From CAZQWJ01 sp964597265 (GTDB lineage: Bacteria; Patescibacteriota; 4484-211; JAGQKX01): DNA of 21,127 nucleotides. Each line of letters begins with the position of its first letter. Positions within the stretch are counted from its first letter, which is position 1. The notes under the pieces were generated by a model, which was not told where the DNA came from, searched no databases, and saw only the letters and a program-made list of their open reading frames with translations. Both the position numbers and the translations under genes were made by a program. Of this stretch, positions 1-6,321 are shown piece by piece. The stretch spans positions 1-21,127 of the forward strand of contig CAZQWJ010000021.1 in the NCBI GenBank assembly GCA_964597265.1. The letters are read 5' to 3'.

Positions 1-71
1 GTGCTTGCCCGATACTCACACAAATCACATACTGCGCTGTAGGTAGTAGCATCAGTTGTTTCATCAAACAT
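1..71 (-). CDS. Small CxxC protein, N-terminal fragment (3' end outside window)
   Basis: Only the first 23 codons are present. The ATG (69-71, read on the minus strand) is preceded by a strong Shine-Dalgarno run, AAGGAGGTGAG, four bases upstream, which makes this a convincing start despite the short length. The fragment reads MFDETTDATTYSAVCDLCEY and then RAS, with a Cys-Asp-Leu-Cys pair at residues 15-18 that could be half of a zinc-binding knuckle. The family cannot be named from this much. It is divergent from the membrane protein at 169. Confidence 0.6.
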   Translation of the reverse strand, partial: MFDETTDATTYSAVCDLCEYRAS

Positions 72-168
72 CGTTCTCACCTCCTTACTCTATTTCTACC
101 ATACTCGGCAGCATTTTGAGAGTAGCGGTGGCCATGGTACGCCAAATCATGCTACACTGGGAGAATAC

Positions 169-858
169 ATGCATGTGACAGATTACCACGCACGACTACT
201 CAATCTCTTTGATCCCGCTACAGTTTTCCGGTTTTTGTTTATTTGCACGAGCATTGTCATACTGCTCGGCATTCTGTCTCAGATCGGACGCTTCCATTTT
301 GGATTGGATAACGACCTCATGCAGGTTTTTGACCTCAACCGCGAGTTGAATATTCCTACCTGGTATGCAACGATTCTGCTGTTTGTATCAAGTCTTTTGC
401 TGTGGCTGCTTGGGTGGTTAAGCACACACCAACGCAAACACTGGTACGGCTTGGCTGCGGTGTTTTTGTACATTTCTATGGATGAAGCCGCCGGACTGCA
501 CGAACGATCAGATCCTATCATCCGTTCGTATCTTGATGTAAGCGGGGTGTTTCATTTTAGCTGGATCCTGGCGGCAGTGCCGATTATGATTGTGCTAGGG
601 TTAGTATTTGGCAAATTCATATTGGGACTGGAAAAAAACGCCCGTATCTTGATGATCCTTGCTGCAATCATATTTGTCGGTGGCGGGTTGGGGGTGGAAA
701 TGATTGGTGGTTGGTATGCAGAACAATATGGACAAAGCAATCCTGTGTTTTCAGCGCTCTCAATCGTCGAAGAATCTCTGGAGTTATTTGGAACCGTAAT
801 CTTCATCACCGCCCTCACCCGCCTGGTCCAGCTCCGACTGAGTGAGTTGAGTACATAG
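169..858 (+). CDS. Conserved six-helix membrane protein of unknown function with DEAAGLHE motif
   Basis: A 229-residue integral membrane protein. Hydrophobic segments lie at about residues 21-41, 66-85, 92-110, 128-151, 159-180 and 198-219. The notable feature is polar, acidic residues placed at helix ends: SMDEAAGLHER after the third segment, GVEMIGGWYAEQY after the fifth, and SIVEESLELFG at the start of the sixth. Such conserved D/E/H clusters at the membrane face could bind a metal or protons, but no function is assigned. I recall similar unannotated proteins in many bacteria but cannot name a family. The ATG follows GGGAG (159-163) by five bases, and a -10-like TACACT (153-158) lies ten bases upstream, so either a Shine-Dalgarno or a near-leaderless start is possible. 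Confidence 0.85.
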   Translation: MHVTDYHARLLNLFDPATVFRFLFICTSIVILLGILSQIGRFHFGLDNDLMQVFDLNRELNIPTWYATILLFVSSLLLWLLGWLSTHQRKHWYGLAAVFLYISMDEAAGLHERSDPIIRSYLDVSGVFHFSWILAAVPIMIVLGLVFGKFILGLEKNARILMILAAIIFVGGGLGVEMIGGWYAEQYGQSNPVFSALSIVEESLELFGTVIFITALTRLVQLRLSELST

Positions 859-899
859 CAAAGCTACATTCACAATACACACGTGTATCCAAAACAGGC

Positions 900-905
900 T
901 ATAAT
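900..905 (+). promoter_or_regulatory. -10 element (TATAAT) of the 82-aa gene
   Basis: A consensus TATAAT lies in the gap after the membrane protein gene. No convincing -35 hexamer is visible 16-18 bases upstream. Predicted transcription start is near 912, leaving a leader of about 26 bases that contains the AAGGAG ribosome site. Confidence 0.5.
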
Positions 906-937
906 ACAGCAAACGTTTGGCAATAAGGAGCAAAGAC

Positions 938-1186
938 ATGCAGGATATGAATAGTCGAATGGTAGAGATTTGGATTGATGGCAATAAGGTTGGGGAAGGA
1001 CTATATCTTCCAATTATGCGGCAGATGATCAGCTCCGTTGAAGTAGGTGAGCAGGAGTTTGAACTGCGCGAAGGCGAGGAGGAGTTGGGCACATTTGTTC
1101 TTAACCCTGACTCAATGGTCATCTTCCTGGCTGGTAGTGGCAAGTACAGTTATATCTTACTGCCATTACAGGAGGAAAATGCGTGA
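938..1186 (+). CDS. Small soluble protein of unknown function (82 aa)
   Basis: I do not recognise the family. The protein is 82 residues, acidic, without membrane segments, and its alternating hydrophobic pattern (MVEIWIDGNKVGEG near the start, KYSYILLPLQEENA at the end) suggests a small beta-rich fold. The frame is open to a TTG at 917, but the ATG at 938 is preferred because AAGGAG (925-930) sits seven bases before it, while the TTG would overlap that site. A TATAAT at 900-905 gives the gene its own promoter, and a hairpin terminator follows at 1259-1288. It therefore looks like a single-gene transcript. It is one of only two genes here with a clear Shine-Dalgarno. Confidence 0.75.
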   Translation: MQDMNSRMVEIWIDGNKVGEGLYLPIMRQMISSVEVGEQEFELREGEEELGTFVLNPDSMVIFLAGSGKYSYILLPLQEENA

Positions 1187-1253
1187 GAAACGCTCACGTG
1201 TAGTGATGATCTGATTACCACTACGATCAGTTTCACAAGAGACTGGAAAGAAT

Positions 1254-1288
1254 AAAAGGCCCGCAGTCTAACTAGTCTGCGGGCTTTT
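1254..1288. terminator. Bidirectional intrinsic terminator
   Basis: An 8-bp perfect stem, GCCCGCAG (1259-1266) pairing with CTGCGGGC (1277-1284), has a ten-base loop. TTTT follows on the plus strand (1285-1288) and AAAA precedes at 1254-1257, so the same hairpin has a U-tract in both directions. It lies between the 3' end of the 82-aa gene (plus) and the 3' end of rarA (minus) and probably serves both. Confidence 0.8.
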
Positions 1289-1340
1289 GCTATGCTTTAG
1301 ATCTGCGTTGACGGGTCGATAGATCTGGTTTTCGTCACAT

Positions 1341-1368
1341 GAGATCCCTCCACTGCGGTCGGGATGAC
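1341..1368 (-). repeat. REP-like palindromic element, GTCATCCCGA type
   Basis: Read on the minus strand the element starts GTCATCCCGACC and ends GGAGGGATCTC. The arms pair imperfectly (ATCCCgacC with GgagGGAT). It shares the GTCAT start and GATCTC end with the elements at 1398 and 17720 but has a different stem. It lies in the untranslated region after rarA, in opposite orientation to the next element. Confidence 0.55.
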
Positions 1369-1397
1369 TGGTTCACACGCAGCAGTATCCTTGTGTT

Positions 1398-1422
1398 GTC
1401 ATCTCGAGTTTATCGAGAGATC
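1398..1422 (+). repeat. REP-like palindromic element, GTCATCTCGAG type, copy 1
   Basis: The element reads GTCATCTCGAG, five variable bases (TTTAT), then CGAGAGATC. The arms ATCTCGAG and CGAGAGAT form a hairpin. A second copy with a different five-base centre occurs at 17720-17744. It ends three bases before the rarA stop codon and faces the element at 1341-1368, making a BIME-like inverted pair in the rarA 3' untranslated region. Confidence 0.65.
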
Positions 1423-1425
1423 AAT

Positions 1426-2512
1426 CTACTGCTTAGAATAGTACTTCTTCCCCTTCAATACATCCGGTAGCAGATTCTTACCTTTGGGATATTTTTCATA
1501 TCCTTTTCCATACCCCAGTTCTTTCATCAATTTTGTAGGCGCATTACGCAGGTGCAGCGGTATTGACACATTGCCATGTTCATTAACATCAGCCAAAGCC
1601 GCAAAGTACGCATTATATGAAGCGCGACTTTTGGGACACGTCGCCAGATACACTGTCCCGTGTGCAAGGTTAATCTGACATTCCGGATACCCAATAGTCT
1701 CGCACGCTCGAAACACCTCATTGGCCACCACCAATGCTGTCGGCTGCGCCATACCCACATCCTCAGACGCAAAAATTACCATCCGGCGGGCAATAAACAA
1801 GGGATCCTCCCCTGCTGCCACCATTCGAGCAAGATAATATAACGCTGCGTCAGGATCGGATGCGCGCATACTTTTGATAAACGCGCTTATGGTGTTGTAA
1901 TGCTCCTCGCCTGATCGGTCGTACAAAAGGTGGGTCTGCTGCAATGCCTCCTTGATATCGTCAATGGTTATAGTTATTTCTTCGGTTGATTCGTCCTGTT
2001 TTGACAGCACCGCGATTTCCAGCACATTGAGTGCTACTCTGGCATCGCCGTTAGCAAACTGCGCCAAAAACTCAATCGTTTCCTCATCACATNNNNNNNN
2101 NNNNNNNNNNNNNNNNNNNNNNNNNNNNNNNNNNNNNNNNNNNNNNNNNNNNNNNNNNNNNNNNNNNNNNNNNNNNNNNNNNNNNNNNNNNNATGAACAC
2201 GATTGTTTTCTTCTGAAGCAAAGAGTCGCGATTGTGGATAGCACGGTCAAATGTTTCTCTCAGCTCCTTGACCCCATGCATAGTAGCGGATAGTTGAATC
2301 AGCTCGGCATTGGTCTTGTTGGCAATGATACGAGCCAAGGTGGTCTTGCCAGTACCAGGCGGACCCCAAAAAATCATGGACGGCACCGTATCCTGGTCGA
2401 TAAGTTTGCGCAACAGCGCGCCCGGCCCGACAATATGCTCTTGCCCAACAAATTCTTCAAAACTTCTCGGTCGCATGCGATCAGCCAGCGGCTGGTGAGC
2501 GGTAGTTATCAT
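1426..2512 (-). CDS. rarA: Replication-associated recombination protein A (RarA/MgsA AAA+ ATPase), interrupted by an assembly gap
   Basis: RarA is a hexameric AAA+ ATPase related to clamp loaders that acts at stalled replication forks. The N-terminal part (about 106 residues) contains PLADRMRPRSFEEFVGQEH, Walker A GPPGTGKTT and the GVKELRE segment, ending at KKTIVF. The C-terminal part starts at DEETIEFLAQFANGDARVAL, contains FASEDVGMA and HLRNAPTKLMKELGYGKGY, and ends normally. Walker B, sensor 1 and the arginine finger fall in the 100-N gap (2093-2192). Aligned by memory to E. coli RarA, about 80 residues (about 245 bases) are missing, so the apparent frame difference across the gap is an artefact. 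The ATG at 2512 has TACAAT exactly six bases upstream and no Shine-Dalgarno, suggesting a leaderless mRNA. Confidence 0.93.
2093..2192. other. Assembly gap (100 N) inside rarA
   Basis: Exactly 100 N, the usual scaffolding placeholder. The flanking RarA segments are in different reading frames at this length, and family alignment predicts roughly 245 missing bases. Confidence 0.95.
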
Positions 2513-2518
2513 ATGTGT

Positions 2519-2524
2519 ATTGTA
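2519..2524 (-). promoter_or_regulatory. -10 element of rarA (leaderless arrangement)
   Basis: TACAAT on the minus strand is followed by six bases (ACACAT) and then the rarA ATG, so the predicted transcription start is the A of the start codon. No good -35 is visible; the nearest candidates are weak (TTCCTT at 18-base spacing). Confidence 0.5.
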
Positions 2525-2572
2525 TGGCAGGTATGAGATAGAAAGGAACTAGACAAACGTCGGCTCTTCACT

Positions 2573-2995
2573 TTATTCTAAGGAAAGCAACTTGAGGCCT
2601 GTTTCTTCATCAACGGTCCGCTCAACAGGAATACCATAATCAACCAGGTATATCTCGCACGTGCCGCCGACTACCGCTTCTTTGAGATGGCCACCAAATG
2701 CCGCATTATTCTCATCCGACAGCGTCACATGCAGATGCAAAAACGGCTCTCCGTCTACCTGGCTCACATTACCCGACAGGCTGGTAATTTCTAATGTTTG
2801 GGTATATTCAATAAAGTGATACTCTCGCGTGTCTAGGTCATAAAAGCCAACCTCGACGCGCGTTGCTCCGCCAATGCCACTGATATGCGCACCAAAAATC
2901 CCTTTATCACGACAAAAGCGCTGCAGTTGCTCAATAATTTTTTCTCCTTTGGAAAGTCTGATGATAAAACCTGTTGCGGTTGGGGTGTATGTCAT
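2573..2995 (-). CDS. PCC/DUF296-domain protein
   Basis: A single-domain protein of 140 residues, the usual length for the prokaryotic PCC (plants and prokaryotes conserved, DUF296) family, whose plant relatives are AT-hook DNA-binding proteins. Prokaryotic members are generally annotated as DNA-binding, without a proven role. Visible family signatures are FIIRLSKGEKIIEQLQRFC, the glycine turn AHISGIGGATRVEVGFYDL, EITSLSGNVSQVDGEPFLHL and FGGHLKEAVVGGTCEIYLV. The histidines in HLHV and GGH match the proposed metal site. The frame is open to an earlier ATG at 3040, but that overlaps the cupredoxin gene, and the start at 2995 matches the family. The cupredoxin stop is seven bases upstream with no Shine-Dalgarno, so translation is probably coupled. 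Confidence 0.88.
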   Translation of the reverse strand: MTYTPTATGFIIRLSKGEKIIEQLQRFCRDKGIFGAHISGIGGATRVEVGFYDLDTREYHFIEYTQTLEITSLSGNVSQVDGEPFLHLHVTLSDENNAAFGGHLKEAVVGGTCEIYLVDYGIPVERTVDEETGLKLLSLE

Positions 2996-3002
2996 GCGAG
3001 CG

Positions 3003-3521
3003 TTACTCGACAACGAGTGTGCCAACCATGCCCATAGCACGGTGGTTTCCTACACTGCAGTAGTATGTGTAGGTTCCTGGCTCGTCAGCGACAAACTCTA
3101 TTGTTTCGGACTGCCCAGGCAGCAGAACACTGGTTGTGACACCAAGTTCGTCAATCACAAAATCGTGTTCCATTTCTCCATCCGCATCACTATTAGTGAA
3201 GTTGATGACTACGGTAGTTCCTTGAGCCACAGTAATCTGAGTTGGTGAGAACGAAAAGTCCGCACCCACCACATCTACCTCTATACGCTCACCATCCTCA
3301 GGCGTTGGGGTGATCTCAGAAGGGTCAGATGTTGGAGTTGCTATAGGAGTAGTTACTGGTGTAACAGTAGGAACAGGTACTGTAGTACCATCCTGATCGT
3401 CAGCATTTTGAGAAATGAGATAAAAAATACCGCCTAAGATAATAGCCAAGATAACAAAGCCCAGAATAACTGAGTAAATCGCGCGGTCTTGTGTTGGTGT
3501 AGACATTGAATCGCCACCCAT
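3003..3521 (-). CDS. Membrane-anchored cupredoxin (type I copper protein)
   Basis: A predicted extracytoplasmic electron carrier of 172 residues. It has a short basic N terminus, one membrane segment at about residues 16-37, a Pro/Thr-rich linker (about 46-75) and a C-terminal plastocyanin/azurin-like domain. Copper ligands are visible: His119 in EMEHDFVI, then Cys155, His160 and Met165 in YYCSVGNHRAMGM, with Cys-x4-His-x4-Met spacing. The linker tethers the domain outside the membrane. No redox partner is encoded nearby. The ATG at 3521 lies exactly six bases after a TATAAT, so a leaderless start is likely; an in-frame ATG at 3506 follows GGTGG and is the alternative (167 residues). The PCC gene follows after seven bases, probably on the same transcript. 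Confidence 0.9.
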   Translation of the reverse strand: MGGDSMSTPTQDRAIYSVILGFVILAIILGGIFYLISQNADDQDGTTVPVPTVTPVTTPIATPTSDPSEITPTPEDGERIEVDVVGADFSFSPTQITVAQGTTVVINFTNSDADGEMEHDFVIDELGVTTSVLLPGQSETIEFVADEPGTYTYYCSVGNHRAMGMVGTLVVE

Positions 3522-3527
3522 AGCTTG

Positions 3528-3555
3528 ATTATACTAGACAATCTTCATTCGCCAA
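3528..3555 (-). promoter_or_regulatory. Promoter of the cupredoxin-PCC operon
   Basis: On the minus strand, TTGGCG (3550-3555), a 16-base spacer and consensus TATAAT (3528-3533), followed by six bases and the ATG at 3521. Confidence 0.6.
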
Positions 3556-3587
3556 CAAGGCTTTTTGGGTACAGTTATAGGCATATT

Positions 3588-4247
3588 TCAAATCACGCCA
3601 TTTTCCCTGTAACTGTAGTAAGAATCTCTAGTAACAATCACATGATCCACTAGATCTATACCCAGAATCTTGCCAGCTTCAAGCATTCTCTTGGTTACTA
3701 GGTGATCTTCTGCTGACGGGGTTGGATCACCTGACGGATGATTATGCGCGATCAAAATTTGGGAGGCCGTATGTTTGATTGCTGGCTCAAACACTTCTCG
3801 TGGATGGACAATGCTCGCATCAACTGTACCAATAGATACGGTTTCTTTGGCGATCATTTGATTGCGAGTGTTGAGAAAGAAAACGATCAGGTGCTCTTTC
3901 TTGCTTGCGCAAATATCATGCAATGACTGCGCAACATGTTGTGGTGTCATCACTAATGTCGTCTTTTTATCTTGATATGTACGCTTGCCCAACTCAAATA
4001 GAGCAACAACCGCACTGGCTTTTGCCATGCCGATACCTGGAATGTTTTGTAATGTTTGAGCGTCACTATCAGCTAGCTGCTGTAACGTACATTGTTTGAG
4101 CATCAAACGTGCTACGTCAATAGCACTTTGTTTATTGCGGCCGGATCCGAGGATGATTGCCAAAAGTTCTTCGTTTGTAAGTTTTTCCACACCATAGCGA
4201 TGAAGTTTTTCTCGGGGACGTTCTACAGGAGATAAGTCTCGGATCAT
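3588..4247 (-). CDS. radC: RadC family protein (MPN/JAB domain)
   Basis: RadC proteins were named for DNA repair, but the biochemical role is unsettled. The protein has an N-terminal helix-hairpin-helix region (IPGIGMAKASAVVALFELGKR) and a C-terminal JAB/MPN metalloprotease-like domain with the full zinc motif HNHPSGDPTPSAED. Length from this start is 219 residues, typical of the family. The frame is open to 4358, inside the upstream kinase gene, but RadC proteins begin with a segment like IRDLSPVERPREKL, so ATG 4247 (or 4253) is preferred. There is no Shine-Dalgarno. A TATATA (4253-4258) lies five bases upstream, with TTGACC (4274-4279) as a possible -35 at a short 15-base spacing. Confidence 0.93.
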   Translation of the reverse strand: MIRDLSPVERPREKLHRYGVEKLTNEELLAIILGSGRNKQSAIDVARLMLKQCTLQQLADSDAQTLQNIPGIGMAKASAVVALFELGKRTYQDKKTTLVMTPQHVAQSLHDICASKKEHLIVFFLNTRNQMIAKETVSIGTVDASIVHPREVFEPAIKHTASQILIAHNHPSGDPTPSAEDHLVTKRMLEAGKILGIDLVDHVIVTRDSYYSYRENGVI

Positions 4248-4252
4248 GAGCA

Positions 4253-4279
4253 TATATACGTGTATATGCGTACGGTCAA
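4253..4279 (-). promoter_or_regulatory. Possible radC promoter
   Basis: TTGACC (4274-4279) and TATATA (4253-4258) on the minus strand with a 15-base spacer, just after the kinase stop codon. The short spacer and overlapping alternatives (TATATG at 4251-4256) make the exact -10 uncertain. Confidence 0.4.
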
Positions 4280-4285
4280 AAATTG

Positions 4286-6211
4286 TCAAGACTCGGCAGA
4301 TGAACGAGGTAAGGAAAAGCTGAATGTAGAGCCAACATCCAGTTGCGACTCTACCCAAATATTGCCGTGGTGAAGCTCTACAATAGCTTTGGAGATATAC
4401 AGGCCAAGACCGGTGCCTTTGGACTCCTGCTCGGGTGTACTGGAAACACGATAAAACTTGCTAAACAACCTGGGTATAGCTTCTTCCGGGATGCCCACAC
4501 CAGTGTCTTTGATGTGCGTGATAACGTCCGTTGGTGTCACTTCAACCGATACCATCACTTTGCCTTTGGGGGGGGTGTAGTTGATCGCGTTAGAGATCAG
4601 GTTGGACAGTACCTCTTTGATCCGAACAATATCAACCGTCACTGACGGGATATCCTGATCTGGTTCTTCAAATGTAAGCGTGATTCGTTTTTCTTCGGCG
4701 GAAAAACCCAGATCGGAAACGGTTTGTTCCACTATTGAGTACCAGTCTGTTTCCTGTAAGGAAAGTGTCAATACGCTGCGCTCGATTTTGGAGACATTGA
4801 GCAAATTCTCGACTAACCCGCCGAGTTGGCGGGCGGATAGCTGCACTCTGTTAAGGAGCAAGTTTTGATCTTCGTTAAGAGTACCCTGGTTTTCTTCGAT
4901 AAATACCGACAGGTATCCCAAGATCGACGTCAGTGGAGTTCGGAGTTCGTGTGCTGCTATAGAAACAAAGTCCAACTTCATCTCTTCTAGCTCTTTTTCC
5001 TTGGTTACATCGTGAAACATGATGATGCACCCGCCCTCACCAAGGATTGATGTGATCGGATTAACCACAATATTTACAAACCGGTCGGTGCCGTTTGGTT
5101 GCACTAATTGCAGGGCATGCCAGGAGTTCATCGATGGTTCATCGGCGGTGATAATGCTCCTGATAGGATAATAATAGTCGGTAAAAAGCTGTTTGTGGTC
5201 TTCGTAAACAACCATGACTTCATGAACTGGCTTGCCTATACTCTCGTCTTTTGACGCGCCGGTGATCCGTTCGGCGGCAGTATTCATCAGGATTACTTCT
5301 CCGTCAAGGTTAACTGCAATCACTCCGTCCACAATACCTGACAAAATTACAGCAAGTTTTTCCCGTTCATCATCAACACGAATGCGTTCGGTGTTGAGGC
5401 GTTCAACCATTTCTCGAATATTGCCTACCACATCGGTCAACTCGTCATTGGTCACAACCGCAATCTCCGAATCCAGTTTGCCATTGATAATATTGTCGCT
5501 CCACTGATTAAGTCGCGAGAGCGAACGTGCGATATTGTTCACAAAATAGCGTACAGCTAGGAATACATAGCCAACTGACAAGATAATACTACCTCCCAAA
5601 AACATAATACTCGACATGAACTGATCAGGTATCTCAATGGCAAATTTGGCTATCACAAACGACGCCAATGAAAATTGCGACGCAATAACTGCCAAAAACG
5701 TCAGAATCAGAACTTTGCTTCTCAGTGACATGCGCCGATACTGGAGTGAATGACCAACTACATGCGGATGGCGCGCCGCAATCGGCTCTATAGTGCGACG
5801 AACTCGCTCCTCTGACATGGTATACACCAAAAACCCCTGGATGCTACATACTGCAAAGCCAATCGTCGCGGCTATTATCGCTACTGCTGGTACGATCCCT
5901 TGCCAGTCAGGTACTATGCCCGAATAGGCCAACCACGGGCCTATGATAAACCCTGGATACGAAGTGAAAAAAACGATCAGGGCGTGTTTGAGCGGAATGT
6001 CCAGCAAACCTTCTATAATCTGATGTGCCTGGTCGTCTGTTCTTTCACGCTCCCACAGTTCTATCTCGCGGGCAATTTTTCTGAGCGTGAGGCGAGGAAA
6101 GAGTCCATTCAGTGGTGCATATATCACCAACGATATCAGCAGGTACATGCTCACCACCATTAGCATGGTCTGTGCTGTATTGGCGATAAACATCATGACC
6201 AATAGCACCAA
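4286..6211 (-). CDS. Membrane sensor histidine kinase (multi-TM, HAMP, PAS, HisKA, HATPase)
   Basis: Signal-transducing kinase, 641 residues from the TTG at 6211. About five or six membrane segments lie at residues 1-31, 77-97, 105-131, 167-190 and 200-222. A HAMP-like linker (218-275) and a PAS domain (about 285-405, ILSGIVDGVIAVNLDGEVIL) follow. The HisKA domain has phospho-acceptor His421 in AAHELRTPLTS. The ATPase domain (about 530-636) has N box NLISNAINY, DTGVGIP, LFSKFYR and GTGLGL. All catalytic boxes are intact. No response regulator is adjacent, so the partner is elsewhere. The start is unclear: no ATG or Shine-Dalgarno fits, and the frame stays open to 6299 with protein-like sequence. 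An AUA at 6286 lies six bases after a TATACT (see findings), so the true protein may be about 25 residues longer. Confidence 0.93.
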   Translation of the reverse strand: MVLLVMMFIANTAQTMLMVVSMYLLISLVIYAPLNGLFPRLTLRKIAREIELWERERTDDQAHQIIEGLLDIPLKHALIVFFTSYPGFIIGPWLAYSGIVPDWQGIVPAVAIIAATIGFAVCSIQGFLVYTMSEERVRRTIEPIAARHPHVVGHSLQYRRMSLRSKVLILTFLAVIASQFSLASFVIAKFAIEIPDQFMSSIMFLGGSIILSVGYVFLAVRYFVNNIARSLSRLNQWSDNIINGKLDSEIAVVTNDELTDVVGNIREMVERLNTERIRVDDEREKLAVILSGIVDGVIAVNLDGEVILMNTAAERITGASKDESIGKPVHEVMVVYEDHKQLFTDYYYPIRSIITADEPSMNSWHALQLVQPNGTDRFVNIVVNPITSILGEGGCIIMFHDVTKEKELEEMKLDFVSIAAHELRTPLTSILGYLSVFIEENQGTLNEDQNLLLNRVQLSARQLGGLVENLLNVSKIERSVLTLSLQETDWYSIVEQTVSDLGFSAEEKRITLTFEEPDQDIPSVTVDIVRIKEVLSNLISNAINYTPPKGKVMVSVEVTPTDVITHIKDTGVGIPEEAIPRLFSKFYRVSSTPEQESKGTGLGLYISKAIVELHHGNIWVESQLDVGSTFSFSLPRSSAES

Positions 6212-6288
6212 CGGCGGTCCGAAAAAGAGGTTAGAAAGCGCTTGCGCTTTGAGGCTAATTTTGGAAAAGTCTGCTACCCTGAATATGC

Positions 6289-6312
6289 GTACAGTATAGC
6301 ACTATACGGTAC
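6289..6312. promoter_or_regulatory. 24-bp near-palindrome between the kinase and queA (candidate operator)
   Basis: Left half GTACAGTATAGC and right half ACTATACGGTAC are reverse complements at 10 of 12 positions. The site overlaps the kinase -10 and abuts or overlaps the queA -10, so a dimeric protein bound here could block both promoters. Confidence 0.5.
6293..6298 (-). promoter_or_regulatory. -10 element of the histidine kinase gene
   Basis: TATACT on the minus strand, inside the left arm of the palindrome. Six bases (GTACGC) separate it from an AUA codon at 6284-6286 that is in frame with the kinase. The -35 region is weak. Confidence 0.45.
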
Positions 6313-6315
6313 AAT
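6310..6315 (+). promoter_or_regulatory. -10 element of queA (leaderless arrangement)
   Basis: TACAAT followed by six bases (ACGACC) and the queA ATG at 6322. There is no Shine-Dalgarno between them and no strong -35. Confidence 0.5.
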
Positions 6316-6321
6316 ACGACC

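Noticed and set aside
784..1143. 119-codon minus-strand frame between the first two plus-strand genes
   Set aside because: It overlaps both plus-strand genes, lacks a Shine-Dalgarno or promoter, and has low-complexity Ser/Pro composition.
1398..1422. Palindromes considered as parts of a CRISPR array
   Set aside because: Only scattered single copies with differing stems and no regular spacers; no cas genes are present.
1426..2512. rarA as two genes or a frameshifted pseudogene
   Set aside because: The break coincides exactly with a 100-N placeholder, and both sides match successive parts of one RarA protein.
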